A DNA stretch of 64,000 nt from CAVVXX01 sp963707975 (lineage in GTDB: Bacteria; Pseudomonadota; Alphaproteobacteria; Micropepsales; Micropepsaceae). Both the position numbers and the translations under genes were made by a program. This document shows positions 1 to 8,956 of this stretch, piece after piece. Positions within the stretch are counted from its first letter, which is position 1. The number at the start of each line of letters is the position of its first letter. Under the pieces are notes generated by a model. That model had not been told where the DNA came from. It worked only from the letters and a program-made list of their open reading frames with translations, and searched no databases. The stretch is from NCBI GenBank assembly GCA_963707975.1, contig OY970177.1, forward strand, positions 1,488,001-1,552,000, written 5' to 3'.

Positions 1-1494
1 CGCGTGCGCGAGCTCGCCAACGCCCGCGCCGTGTTTGGCCATGATGTCCGCAAAAGGCTGCAACAACCGCGCAAGTGCGGCGAACCATTTGGTGAGCGCG
101 GGTGTTTCTTTGCGCTTGAGCGCGGTGGCAATCCCGTCAAGCCCGGGGCCGGGCCGCAGACCATGCAACACCAATATTTCCAGCTCTCGTGCGTAACCGA
201 GGAAATCGGCACGCACCATGCCACCCGCGCATAGTGGATGCTTTAACAGGGCCAGCAGCGGCACCGGTGCGAATTGCTCGGACGCAGCGCGGGCCAGCAG
301 AGCCAGGAATGCGCCAGGCAAGGTGCGCGACAGGGGCTGGCCCGCTGAATCGTCGATTGATATATCCCAGCGCGCAAGTTCTGCTGCAACGCGGCGCGCC
401 AGCTCGCGATCGGGCGTCACCAGGGCAGCCGTGCGGGAAGGCGTTTCCAATGCCCCACGCAAGGAGCAGGCAATGACGAGCGCTTCCTCGCGCGGTGTTG
501 CTGTCTCGACCAGCGAAAGCCCATCGAGCGCCTGCGCGAACGAAGCTTTGTCGCGCTCGGCAAGTGCGCGCCAGGCATCGGTGGTGGGCGGTGGGCGAAG
601 CGCTTCGCTCAAGAATCGCACGCGCGATGCGCGCGGTTCAGGCTCGCCCCATAGCTTTACTTGCCCGCGCTCAACGCCCAGCCGGGTGAGCAGCTGGCGC
701 ATGCCAAATTGCGGATGGCCGGGCTCGTCCCGAATATCTTCCCAGCTTTTATCGTCGAGTGTCGTGTCGAGGCCGGGAAGCACGACTGCGCCCGAGGAAA
801 GACCGGCGATGGTTTTGAGAAGCCCGGCAGTGGCGGGAATTGATCCCGTGGATCCTGCGGCAATCACAAGTCCGGGCGGTGGATTTGCCTCGAGGCGTTG
901 CGCCATGCGCCGCAGCATCTCATCGCGGCGCAGAGAAGGTTCCATCGCGCCTTCGTCTTTGAGCACTTCCGGCCATTGCGCGGTGAGAATTTTTAGAAAC
1001 TCGACAACCTCCTGCCAATGGGTGGCGAGCGCGCCCGTCACCAGCCCATCGAGCCTGGAAAGTTCGGCGCCCCGCGTGTGTGCTTCATCGAGAAAATTCG
1101 CCAGCTCGCCCGCATAGGCCACGGCCTGCGCCATGCCCGTTTGTTCGCCGCGTCGCTCTTGCCAGCGTTGCACTAGCGCCGCCAGCAATAGACGCCGCCG
1201 TAACGGCGCTATGGCCGGCGGCAATTCGAGATCGTCGGCGGAAGCATCGAAGGCGAGTTCTTCCTCGCCGACGTCGCCAAGCGCGCGGATGCGGGGACCC
1301 AGGGCAGCACCCGCCCGCGCTACTACGAAAGCATTGCGCAAGGTGCGCGCGGCGCGCCGCGTTGGCACGAAGATCAAAATATCGGCAAGCTTCAGCGAAT
1401 CGCCGCCCGTGCGCTGCACCACGCCATCGGCCAGCGCGCGCGCAAAAGGAATGCCCGCAGGGATGGTGAAAATCGCGCCCTTTGGCGGGGTCAT
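1..1494 (-). CDS. addB: AddB, double-strand break repair subunit (3' part cut off by window edge)
   Basis: Subunit of the AddAB helicase-nuclease, which resects double-strand breaks for RecA loading. The frame opens at an ATG at 1494 and stays open to the window edge, giving about 498 N-terminal residues of a protein usually near 1000. The start of the translation (MTPPKGAIFTIPAG, then FVPTRRAARTLRNAF) matches the alphaproteobacterial AddB family, which keeps a helicase-like fold without being an active helicase. The C-terminal nuclease and Fe-S part lies outside the window. It begins 3 bp after the murU stop, so it is the fourth gene of a tsaE-amgK-murU-addB operon. In this class addA normally follows. 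Confidence 0.88.
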   Translation of the reverse strand, partial: MTPPKGAIFTIPAGIPFARALADGVVQRTGGDSLKLADILIFVPTRRAARTLRNAFVVARAGAALGPRIRALGDVGEEELAFDASADDLELPPAIAPLRRRLLLAALVQRWQERRGEQTGMAQAVAYAGELANFLDEAHTRGAELSRLDGLVTGALATHWQEVVEFLKILTAQWPEVLKDEGAMEPSLRRDEMLRRMAQRLEANPPPGLVIAAGSTGSIPATAGLLKTIAGLSSGAVVLPGLDTTLDDKSWEDIRDEPGHPQFGMRQLLTRLGVERGQVKLWGEPEPRASRVRFLSEALRPPPTTDAWRALAERDKASFAQALDGLSLVETATPREEALVIACSLRGALETPSRTAALVTPDRELARRVAAELARWDISIDDSAGQPLSRTLPGAFLALLARAASEQFAPVPLLALLKHPLCAGGMVRADFLGYARELEILVLHGLRPGPGLDGIATALKRKETPALTKWFAALARLLQPFADIMAKHGAGVGELAHA

Positions 1495-1497
1495 GCG

Positions 1498-2262
1498 TCA
1501 ACGCGTTCTTTGCAGGTTGCGCAGGAAATTTTCCGCATCGTGGAAACCTTCCGGCGCGCCGACATGTATCCACACGCCGTCTAGCCGCATGCCGTAAAGC
1601 CGCCCGCGCTCGATGGCTTTGTCCCACAGCGGATTGATGGAAAACTTGCCCGCGGGCGCGCCATCGAACAGGCGCGGATGCAGGATCTGCACGCCCGTCC
1701 AGACAAAAGGCGCCAGCCGCTGCTCTTCCCGCCGCGTGAGGCGGCCCCAGGCGTCCATGTCGAAATCGCCGCGGCCTTCATAGCCGATTGCGGTCACGGC
1801 GGGCGCCAGCAGCATCAGCGCGTCCATGTCCTTGGGCTTCCAGCGCGCCTTCAGGCGTTCAAGCGCGCTGCCCATGCCTTCCACCCACATGGAATCGGAA
1901 TTGTGTGTGAAGAAGGGCTGTCCTTCGAACAGCGGCAGCGCCTTGGCGATGCCGCCGCCGGTATCGAGCAGATTGTCGGTTTCCTCGCTGATGCGGATTT
2001 CCACGTCTATGCGCTTGGCCAAATGCGCTTTCAGCTGATCTGCCTTGTAGTGCACATTGACGACGATGAGGGTTACGCCCGCGGCCTTCAGACGGTCGAT
2101 GGCGTGATCGATAAGCGCCTTGCCCATCACCTCGATCAGCGGTTTGGGCTTTGCTTCCGACAGCGGCCGCATGCGCGTGCCGAGGCCGGCCGCCAAAATC
2201 ATCGCGCGCGTGGGGCCTGCAACGGCTGGCGCCATTTTTGCGTGTGAGGACTTCGCAATCAT
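1498..2262 (-). CDS. murU: N-acetylmuramate-1-phosphate uridylyltransferase (MurU-type nucleotidyltransferase)
   Basis: Nucleotidyltransferase of about 254 residues that, in the family, makes UDP-MurNAc from MurNAc-1-phosphate during peptidoglycan recycling. The sequence shows the NTP-binding signature LAAGLGTRMRPLS followed by KPKPLIEV near residues 22-45, and an NSD metal-site motif (THNSDSMW) near the middle. Its start overlaps the amgK stop as ATGA. The kinase that makes its substrate is therefore the gene directly upstream, which supports MurU over a generic sugar-phosphate nucleotidyltransferase. The first 19 residues look like an unconserved extension, and an internal ATG before AMILAAG could be the real start. 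Confidence 0.85.
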   Translation of the reverse strand: MIAKSSHAKMAPAVAGPTRAMILAAGLGTRMRPLSEAKPKPLIEVMGKALIDHAIDRLKAAGVTLIVVNVHYKADQLKAHLAKRIDVEIRISEETDNLLDTGGGIAKALPLFEGQPFFTHNSDSMWVEGMGSALERLKARWKPKDMDALMLLAPAVTAIGYEGRGDFDMDAWGRLTRREEQRLAPFVWTGVQILHPRLFDGAPAGKFSINPLWDKAIERGRLYGMRLDGVWIHVGAPEGFHDAENFLRNLQRTR

Positions 2263-3371
2263 TTCGCCTCAATGGCTTTCATGCGTATTTCTCGCGGAAT
2301 CACGCGGTCATACCATGCTTTCAGCGGGCCAAGCGCCGGGTGCGCGAGGTCGCGCTCCATATAGCGCCAGACGCGCGGGATGTAGCCGAGATAACGCGGT
2401 TTGTTATCGCGTTTCCACAGGCGGGCAAAAATGCCGATGATCTTGGCGTTGCGCTGGGCGGCGAGCACGGCGGCTTCGGCACGGAACTGGGCTTCCTCAA
2501 CGGCCGCGCCTTCCTTGCGGCGCTGCGCAAGATAACGCGCGGTCATGGCTTCGCCCAGTTCCGGCGATACGTCGCGGCGGGCATCTTCCAGCAGCGAAAT
2601 CAGATCATAGGCCGCGCCGCCCGCCAGCGCGTCCTGGAAATCGATCAGGCCGACGCGCGCCGAGCCTTGGCGAGAAGGCAGCCAGAATAGATTGTGCACG
2701 TGGTAATCGCGGTGCACGAACACCGCGGGTTTGGTGAAACGCTTGAGCGCATCTCGCCATAAGGCGCGATGCTCTGTTATTTCGCTGTGGCTCGTCGGTC
2801 GCCCGAGCGCCAGTGGCAGGAACCAGTCGGTCAACAGATCGATTTCGGCAAGCATCGCCGTTTCGTCATAAGCGAACAACGGCCTTGCCGGCGCGAGCGC
2901 CACGGGCGCTTCTTCGGCGTGCAGCGCTACCAGCGCGTCGACGGCGGCCGCGTAAAGCGCCCTTTCATCGGCGCCATTGGCCAGCACATCGACATAAAGC
3001 CCATTGCCCAAATCTTCCAGCAGCACGAAACCCTGGGCGGCGTCGCTCGCATAAATTTCGGGCGCGGCGAGGCCCCGCCCGCGCAAATAATTCGCCACTG
3101 CCACGAAGCGCACGCAATCGGCGCCGGCCAGGCGCGCCATCGCATTATAACCGAGCGCGCGGCGTTCTTCGGGCGATGCATTGGCGGGGGCTACGGGCGT
3201 TTCGGCATTCTGCGGCTGGTCCATCAGCATCGCGCTTTGGCCATTGCGGTTGAGCCGAATGTAGCGCCGCGTCGAAGCATCGCCCGGCAAAGGCGAATGC
3301 GCCGCCGCGCCCCAGCCCGCGCTTTCGAGAAAAGAGCTCTTGGCCTCTTCGCGTGGCGCCCGCTTGGTCAC
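2259..3371 (-). CDS. amgK: N-acetylmuramate/N-acetylglucosamine kinase (AmgK-type phosphotransferase)
   Basis: Aminoglycoside-phosphotransferase-fold kinase, about 370 residues. In the family AmgK phosphorylates MurNAc or GlcNAc at the anomeric position for peptidoglycan recycling. The catalytic loop HRDYHVHNLF and the metal-binding motif LIDFQDA are both visible in the second half. The start is GTG and overlaps the tsaE stop as GTGA; the stop overlaps the murU start. This tight coupling with murU supports the assignment. The N-terminus carries the expected DASTRRYIRL strand, where the family holds its nucleotide. Confidence 0.85.
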   Translation of the reverse strand: MTKRAPREEAKSSFLESAGWGAAAHSPLPGDASTRRYIRLNRNGQSAMLMDQPQNAETPVAPANASPEERRALGYNAMARLAGADCVRFVAVANYLRGRGLAAPEIYASDAAQGFVLLEDLGNGLYVDVLANGADERALYAAAVDALVALHAEEAPVALAPARPLFAYDETAMLAEIDLLTDWFLPLALGRPTSHSEITEHRALWRDALKRFTKPAVFVHRDYHVHNLFWLPSRQGSARVGLIDFQDALAGGAAYDLISLLEDARRDVSPELGEAMTARYLAQRRKEGAAVEEAQFRAEAAVLAAQRNAKIIGIFARLWKRDNKPRYLGYIPRVWRYMERDLAHPALGPLKAWYDRVIPREIRMKAIEAK

Positions 3372-3817
3372 GCGCGATGCCCTTTGAGCAGTACGCGCCA
3401 GCGCGCGGGGCCTGAGATTTTCGCTTCGCGGGAATTATCGCCGCGCGCCGATAAATGGATTTCCAGCGCGTTGGCCGGCATGCGCTCGCGCGTTCGCTCG
3501 GGCCATTCGATCAGCACCGCGCCGTCGGCGAGCGCGTCGTCGATGCCGAGCTCGTTCAATTCGCTGGCATTCGCAACGCGATAAAGGTCGAAATGCCGCA
3601 CGGTGAGGCCCGGCGTCTCATAGGCCTGCACCAAGGTGAAGCTTGGGCTTGGCACGTATTCGGTCACGCCCAACGCCCGCAGGATGGCGCGGGCAAGCGC
3701 GGTTTTGCCGGCACCCAGCTCGCCTTCCAGCAGCACGGCGTCGCCCGCCTTAAGCCCGCGCGCTATGCCCGCGCCCAGTGCTGCCGTCGCGGCCTCGTCC
3801 TTCAACGTTACGGTCAT
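3368..3817 (-). CDS. tsaE: tRNA threonylcarbamoyladenosine biosynthesis ATPase TsaE
   Basis: P-loop ATPase of the TsaBDE complex that makes t6A37 in ANN-decoding tRNAs. The Walker A motif GELGAGKT and the following SPSFTLVQAYE stretch are typical, as is the HFDLYR motif. I start it at the ATG at 3817 (MTVTLKDEAAT), because family members begin close to this point and reach about 150 residues. An in-frame GTG at 3865 would add 16 unconserved residues. No convincing ribosome binding site separates the two. It heads the tsaE-amgK-murU-addB operon and is read divergently from the ferredoxin reductase gene. Confidence 0.9.
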   Translation of the reverse strand: MTVTLKDEAATAALGAGIARGLKAGDAVLLEGELGAGKTALARAILRALGVTEYVPSPSFTLVQAYETPGLTVRHFDLYRVANASELNELGIDDALADGAVLIEWPERTRERMPANALEIHLSARGDNSREAKISGPARWRVLLKGHRA

Positions 3818-3960
3818 TGCTGTTCCCGCCACGGCCAAGGTTTTATCCCGATGGGGTGTTGCCACTCAACGCATGGAAACTAGGCCAATCTGCGGCATTT
3901 GTTTACGCTGTCTTAGGCGGTTGCTTCGCCGCTATAGTCCCCAGTGTAATCGGGGTGCCC

Positions 3961-5178
3961 ATGTTCGCACGCAAAGATGAGCGCATTGTCGTCGTGGGCG
4001 CCGGACAGGCGGGCGTCCAGGCCGTAGCCTCGCTCCGGGCCGAGGGCTACCGGGGCGCTATCGTGCTGGTGGGCGAGGAGCCTTATCCGCCCTATCAGCG
4101 GCCGCCATTGTCGAAGGCCTATCTGGCGGGTGATTTCGAACGCGAGCGGCTGTTTCTCAAGCCTGAAAGTTTTTTCGCCGAATCCTGCGAGTTGCTACTG
4201 GGGAAAGGGGTTGCGGCCATCGATCGGCGCGCCAAGCACGTGCGCTTTGCCGACGACACCACGCTTCCTTACAGCAAGCTCTTGCTCGCCACGGGCGCCA
4301 GGCCCAGGCGCATCGATTATCCGGGCCGGCAGTTCGAGGGCGTGCATTATTTGCGCGGCATCGACGATGTGGATGCGCTCCGGCCTCAACTGACCAAGGG
4401 CGCGAAGCTGGTGGTGATCGGCGGCGGCTATATCGGGCTCGAGGTCGCGGCGGTGGCGGCCAGTCATGGCGTTGAAGTGACCATCGTCGAAGCGGCCGAC
4501 CGCCTGATGCCGCGCACCGTCTCGCCGCTGGTATCGGCGTTTTACGAAGAGGTTCACGCCTCCCATGGCGTGCGTGTCGTGGTGGGTGCGAAAGCGGACG
4601 GCCTGGAAGGCGATGGCCGTGTGGTGGCGGTGCATGCGCGCGGCGAGCGCATTCCGGCCGACGTGGTGCTGATCGGCGTCGGCGTCGTGCCCAATTCGGA
4701 GCTTGCCGAAGAAGCGGGGCTTGCCTGCGACAATGGCATCGTGGTGGACGAATTCGCGCGCACCACAGACCCCGATATTTTCGCCGCCGGCGATTGCACC
4801 AATCATCCCTATTTCGCGGGCGGCCGCGTGCGGCTTGAATCGGTGCAAAATGCGGTGGATCAGGCCAAGGTTGCGGCCTTTGCCATGCTCCGCAAACCGC
4901 ACCCCTACCGCGAAGTGCCGTGGTTCTGGTCGGACCAGTATGACCTTAAGCTGCAGATCGCGGGCCTTTCGCGCGCCGGCGACGCCACGGTGCTGAGGGG
5001 CGAGCCCGGCATGCGCAAATTCGCCGTGTTCCATTTCCGCGATGGCAAGGTGGCTGCGGTCGAAGCCATCAATACGGCCCAGGATTACATCGTCGGCCGC
5101 AAGCTGATCGCGGCCGCCAAGCCCGTGTCGGCGGAGCGCCTGGCCGATCCCAAAGTGCCGATCAAATCGTTCGGTTGA
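3961..5178 (+). CDS. FAD-dependent ferredoxin reductase (rhodocoxin/putidaredoxin reductase type)
   Basis: Flavoprotein of 405 residues expected to pass electrons from NAD(P)H to a [2Fe-2S] ferredoxin. It has an N-terminal FAD-binding VVVGAGQAGVQ, a central NAD(P)H-binding VVIGGGYIGLE, and the late FAD motif AAGDCTNHP, in the order seen in the rhodocoxin reductase family. I chose the ATG at 3961 because the FAD fold starts 8 residues later; the frame upstream runs into tsaE on the other strand and is not conserved-looking. The next gene is a matching ferredoxin 31 bp downstream, so the pair is probably one electron-transfer unit. Its terminal oxygenase is not obvious. Confidence 0.88.
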   Translation: MFARKDERIVVVGAGQAGVQAVASLRAEGYRGAIVLVGEEPYPPYQRPPLSKAYLAGDFERERLFLKPESFFAESCELLLGKGVAAIDRRAKHVRFADDTTLPYSKLLLATGARPRRIDYPGRQFEGVHYLRGIDDVDALRPQLTKGAKLVVIGGGYIGLEVAAVAASHGVEVTIVEAADRLMPRTVSPLVSAFYEEVHASHGVRVVVGAKADGLEGDGRVVAVHARGERIPADVVLIGVGVVPNSELAEEAGLACDNGIVVDEFARTTDPDIFAAGDCTNHPYFAGGRVRLESVQNAVDQAKVAAFAMLRKPHPYREVPWFWSDQYDLKLQIAGLSRAGDATVLRGEPGMRKFAVFHFRDGKVAAVEAINTAQDYIVGRKLIAAAKPVSAERLADPKVPIKSFG

Positions 5179-5209
5179 CGCGCGCCCGGGAAAAATTCAC
5201 AACGCCGCA

Positions 5210-5533
5210 ATGCCGAAGATCACCTACATCGAAGACAGCGGAAAAGCGCACACGGTCGACGTGCCAGTGGGCTGGAGCGTCATGGAAGGCGCGGTCAAGA
5301 ACCGCATCCCCGGTATCGACGCCGATTGTGGCGGCGCCTGCGCCTGCGCCACCTGCCACGTTTACGTGGACCCGGCCTGGGCCGGAAAATTAGTCCCGCG
5401 CGAGGAAATGGAGCAAAGCATGCTCGATTTCGCCGCCGCGCCATTGCAGGAAACCAGCAGGCTCTCTTGCCAATTGAAAGTAACGCCGGAACTGAATGGG
5501 TTGGTGGTGCGCATGCCTAAAAGCCAGCACTGA
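5210..5533 (+). CDS. [2Fe-2S] ferredoxin, adrenodoxin/rhodocoxin type
   Basis: Small electron carrier, 107 residues. Cluster ligands are visible as Cys40, Cys46 and Cys49 in CGGACACATCH, with the fourth cysteine in SRLSCQLKV. This C-x5-C-x2-C spacing is that of vertebrate-type ferredoxins. It directly follows the FAD reductase on the same strand, so it is likely reduced by that enzyme. Such pairs serve P450s, Rieske oxygenases or Fe-S assembly. No P450 lies in the window; a lone Rieske oxygenase lies at 21.6-22.6 kb. Confidence 0.92.
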   Translation: MPKITYIEDSGKAHTVDVPVGWSVMEGAVKNRIPGIDADCGGACACATCHVYVDPAWAGKLVPREEMEQSMLDFAAAPLQETSRLSCQLKVTPELNGLVVRMPKSQH

Positions 5534-5541
5534 TACGCGCG

Positions 5542-6189
5542 TCAGTAGGCGTTTTCAGGCTTGCGCGCGAACAGGTTCTTGAAAAAGCCCGACATGTGAT
5601 GACGCTTCGATTTGCGCTCGACGTCGTCTTGACTGCGCAGCCACGCCACCTGCACCACGCGGCGCTCGCCGACGAAAGGCTTGTGGCCATGCCACGAATG
5701 ATCGGAGCGCATGAAAGCGAACATGGTGCCGGTCTTGGGATCGATTTCTTCGGCGTAGTCGTCAAAGCTGTCCTGGCTGCGCAGCACGCGCAGGCGCCCA
5801 TCGGGGCTCGACCAGCCGTCATTGAGATAGAGCAGCAGGCTCATCACCTTGCTTTCGGAATCGCAATGAATGCGGCCCTCATGCGTGGCGGAGACTTTGC
5901 GGATGGTGATGAAGCGCGGAAACTTGCCGAAATCGGTGCCGAATTTTTCGGACAAAGCCGCGGACATTTCCGGGCCCTTAATTTCGGCAATAAGATCGCG
6001 GAACGCGCCTGTCAACGTCATGTCGTCGACGGGATGGAGGCCCGCCGTGCGCAAATTGGGAAAAGTGTTCTGCACATCTGCAACGGTTTCGCGGCGCACG
6101 AAATGGTCGTTCAGGATGTATTCTTAAGGCTCGCGGTGAAGCGGCGCTTTGCGAATGACATCCATGTCGAGTACGCCGCCCGAGGCCAT
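5542..6189 (-). pseudogene. 2OG-Fe(II) oxygenase, interrupted by an in-frame TAA
   Basis: The long part (5542-6099, 185 codons from a GTG) resembles small 2-oxoglutarate/Fe(II) dioxygenases. The metal and substrate ligands are visible: HCD (HxD) in GRIHCDSESK, a distal His in SWHGHKPF, and an Arg eight residues further on. In-frame coding continues upstream of the GTG, from an ATG at 6165 (MDVIRKAPLHREP) or 6189, but TAA at 6124-6126 cuts it just before EYILNDHF. The upstream stretch reads like the normal N-terminus of this family. I therefore see a single nonsense change, either real or a sequencing error. A shortened protein from the GTG is possible. Confidence 0.7.
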
Positions 6190-6260
6190 CGTGCACCCCC
6201 GTCAAGCTGTTGACGGGGAAATTAAAACGCCCGTTCCCGGCAGTGTAAAGGGCAGCGCGC

Positions 6261-8711
6261 TCAAGCGCGCGATTTTGCCGCTTCGTGCCTTTGGCGCCGG
6301 GCTTCCGCGTGCCTGGGCAGATGACAGGTCACGCGCGTGCCGTGACCGGCCGTTGAATCGAGCTCGACCCAGCCGCCATGCAATTCGACAAAGCGGTTAA
6401 CCAGCGCCAGCCCCAGGCCAACGCCCGCGCGCGCGGCCGGCGCATTCTTCGCTGCGAAGCTTTCAAAGGCGGAAGCCTTCACCTCTGCTGGCAGGCCGGG
6501 GCCGGTGTCAGCGACGAAGATCTGCACGTCTTCGCCCTTGATCGCTCCGCCCAGCCGGATGGCGCCGCCGCGGGGGGTGTATTTGAACGCGTTGGAAAGC
6601 AGATTGAACAATACCTGGCGCAGGCGCCGGCCATCGGCAACGAAGCTGCCGGCGTCCTCGCGGGCCTGCAACTCGAGCGCAAGGCCTGCCTTGGCGGCCC
6701 ATTCGCGCGCGTGCTCGGCCACACCCGTCAGCAGCGTATAGAGATCGATTTTTTCGAGATCGAGCTGCATCGCGCCCGCTTCGATCTGCGACAGGTCGAG
6801 CAGGTCGTTGATGAGATCGCGCAGCGCGCTGGATGCCTTCACCACCGCGTCCATGTAATCGTTCTGCACCGCATTGAGCGCGCCGGGGGCGCCGCTTTTC
6901 AGCATCTCGGCAAAGCCCAGAATGGAATTCAGCGGCGTTCGCAGCTCATAGGACACGCGCTTGACGAATTCCGATTTTAAACGATCGGCGGCCTCCAGCG
7001 CCTCATTGCGTTCACGCAGCGCGGTTTCGATGCGGAAGCGGTCCGTGACATCGGCGAAGCTCACCAGCATGGCGCCGTCGGGCAGCGGCGACAGTGCCAG
7101 CGAAATCACCGCGCCATCCGAGCGCGTCACCTCGCCCCAATCATGCCGCCGTTCGGATGCAGCCGAGGTAACGCCGCCATTGACGATGTCCCAAGTGCGG
7201 TCCGACCCGAAACGCGCGATGCAGGTGTCGGCAATGCGTTTCAAATGCGGCTCGCCCGCAAGTTCCTCCGGCGCGAGCCGCCACAGGCGCGCGAACGCCG
7301 CATTGTGCAGCTTGAGCCGCCCATCGGGGCCGAACACGGCGACTGCTTCCTGCAACGTGTCGAGCGTTGCCTTCTGCACTTTGCCGAGGGTGTTGTAGGA
7401 GCTTTCCAGGCGCAACTGGTCGCTCACGTCCTCGAACAGGAAGATGAGGCCTCCAAGGGGATGCGGCTGCGCCACCACGCGAAGGGTTTTACCGCCGGGC
7501 AGATGCCAGAGCTCTTCGGGGTGTTCGGCGACCTGCTCGTAAAGCTTCAGCCGCTCGCGCTTCCAGGCTAGAAAATCGCGCTGCTCTGGCAGGCTTCTGA
7601 GTTCGCGTAGCCGGTCGAGAATTTCTGAATCGCTCGGGTGCGTGTCGAGCCAGTTTTCGGGCAAATCCCATAACTTAACATAGCTGCGGTTATAGAAGGC
7701 GAGTCTGCGGTCGGGCCCGAAAATGGCCACTGCAATGGCCAACCGGTCGAGCGTGTCGGCATTGGCGTCCACCTGCTGCTGCAGGCGCGATTCCGCTTCG
7801 GCCGTAGGGGTGATGTCGATGGCCGTTCCCACCACGTCGCCGTCTTTGAGCGGCGCCAGCGTGAGCGCCAGCGCGCGACGTTGCCCGCCGACGATCGCAT
7901 AGCGCTTGGCCTCGACAGGCTCGTTTTCGGTATGTGCGGCGCTGGCAAGGTCGCGTTCGGAGCGATCCAGCGCCACGCCGGTCTGGAAAACGCTTTCCAG
8001 CGATGCCGCGCCTGCAGCTGCGACAAAGGCGCGATTGCCCCAGCGAAGAGCCAGATGATTGTCGCGCACCCAGACGGGCTGGGGCAGCGCCTCGAGCACG
8101 GCGCGGAAGTCGGGCTCGTTTGCGCTCGCGCGCGCGGTTGCTTCGAGATACACCGCGGCATAACCACCTGCCGCGCGCCCACGCACGCCAACGGCGCGGC
8201 CGTCGGGCAGGCGCGCATCGAGCGCAAAGGGCGCGGCCGATTCCGCCAGCTGATCGAGCGCCATCGACAGCGCCAGGGCGTCCGGGCCTTCGAGGCATGC
8301 CTGAAGCAATTCGCCGCCGCCGCCGAAGCTCAGCGCCTCGCCATTGCGGCCCCAGGCGGCGACGGCTTCGCGCCCCGCCGCCAGCAGCGCATCGCGCGAT
8401 ATTACGGCGGCCCGCGCGCGGGCGGCGGCGTGCCTTAGCGCGCGGCGCAGGCGCTCCGTCATGCCGCGCTCGCCAATCGCCCACAATCCGCCGGCCAGCG
8501 CCAATGAGCCCACGGCAACGACTATCAGAGTAAGGGCGGCATCGGAGGGCAGGGCGCCCGTGGCTGCGGACGCAGTTTGTGGCGCAGCCGCCAGAGCCAG
8601 CCCCATCAGGACCGGCCTGTGCCGCCACCCACCCCCAGGCCGCTGTGTTTTACGCCCCCTGTTGGGACCCATGCCGGCCGCCCCGATCCGCGCCGAAACG
8701 CGGCGAATCAT
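6261..8711 (-). CDS. divL: DivL, PAS-domain pseudo-histidine-kinase (Tyr in place of the phospho-His)
   Basis: Protein of 816 residues with two N-terminal hydrophobic segments (roughly 33-49 and 57-79), PAS-type repeats between about 200 and 550, a dimerisation domain, and a C-terminal HATPase domain with LFNLLSNAFKYTPRGG, DTGPGLP and GVGLGLALVNR. The H-box reads RVSYELRTPLNS, so the usual phospho-accepting His is Tyr588. This is the hallmark of DivL, the Caulobacter regulator that works with DivK and CckA to control CtrA. DivL is also found next to tsaE-addAB in many alphaproteobacteria, as here, though three extra genes separate it from tsaE. It is predicted to be membrane-anchored and to act as a sensor of DivK rather than as a His kinase. 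Confidence 0.85.
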   Translation of the reverse strand: MIRRVSARIGAAGMGPNRGRKTQRPGGGWRHRPVLMGLALAAAPQTASAATGALPSDAALTLIVVAVGSLALAGGLWAIGERGMTERLRRALRHAAARARAAVISRDALLAAGREAVAAWGRNGEALSFGGGGELLQACLEGPDALALSMALDQLAESAAPFALDARLPDGRAVGVRGRAAGGYAAVYLEATARASANEPDFRAVLEALPQPVWVRDNHLALRWGNRAFVAAAGAASLESVFQTGVALDRSERDLASAAHTENEPVEAKRYAIVGGQRRALALTLAPLKDGDVVGTAIDITPTAEAESRLQQQVDANADTLDRLAIAVAIFGPDRRLAFYNRSYVKLWDLPENWLDTHPSDSEILDRLRELRSLPEQRDFLAWKRERLKLYEQVAEHPEELWHLPGGKTLRVVAQPHPLGGLIFLFEDVSDQLRLESSYNTLGKVQKATLDTLQEAVAVFGPDGRLKLHNAAFARLWRLAPEELAGEPHLKRIADTCIARFGSDRTWDIVNGGVTSAASERRHDWGEVTRSDGAVISLALSPLPDGAMLVSFADVTDRFRIETALRERNEALEAADRLKSEFVKRVSYELRTPLNSILGFAEMLKSGAPGALNAVQNDYMDAVVKASSALRDLINDLLDLSQIEAGAMQLDLEKIDLYTLLTGVAEHAREWAAKAGLALELQAREDAGSFVADGRRLRQVLFNLLSNAFKYTPRGGAIRLGGAIKGEDVQIFVADTGPGLPAEVKASAFESFAAKNAPAARAGVGLGLALVNRFVELHGGWVELDSTAGHGTRVTCHLPRHAEARRQRHEAAKSRA

Positions 8712-8956
8712 TGTCGAATCAAGATGATAGGTTGGTTTGGCGAGTCGGCCTAGAGAATGTAGTTAAAACTCGGTTAAGCACCAATAATGGACTCACTTAA
8801 TTCGCCTGCAAAGGCAGAGTCGGATCAAGGCGTTAGGGGCGTGCGGCTTGTCATTACTGGCACTCGCTTCATTTGCCAGCGCCACGCCATGGCGGCATGG
8901 TTCGCGCTTCCGCGCTCATGTATTGGCGGCAAATGATTCGTCCAGGAGGAAATTCC

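Noticed and set aside
3778..3960. N-terminal extension of the FAD reductase
   Set aside because: It would overlap tsaE and gives low-complexity residues before a complete FAD fold starting just after 3961.
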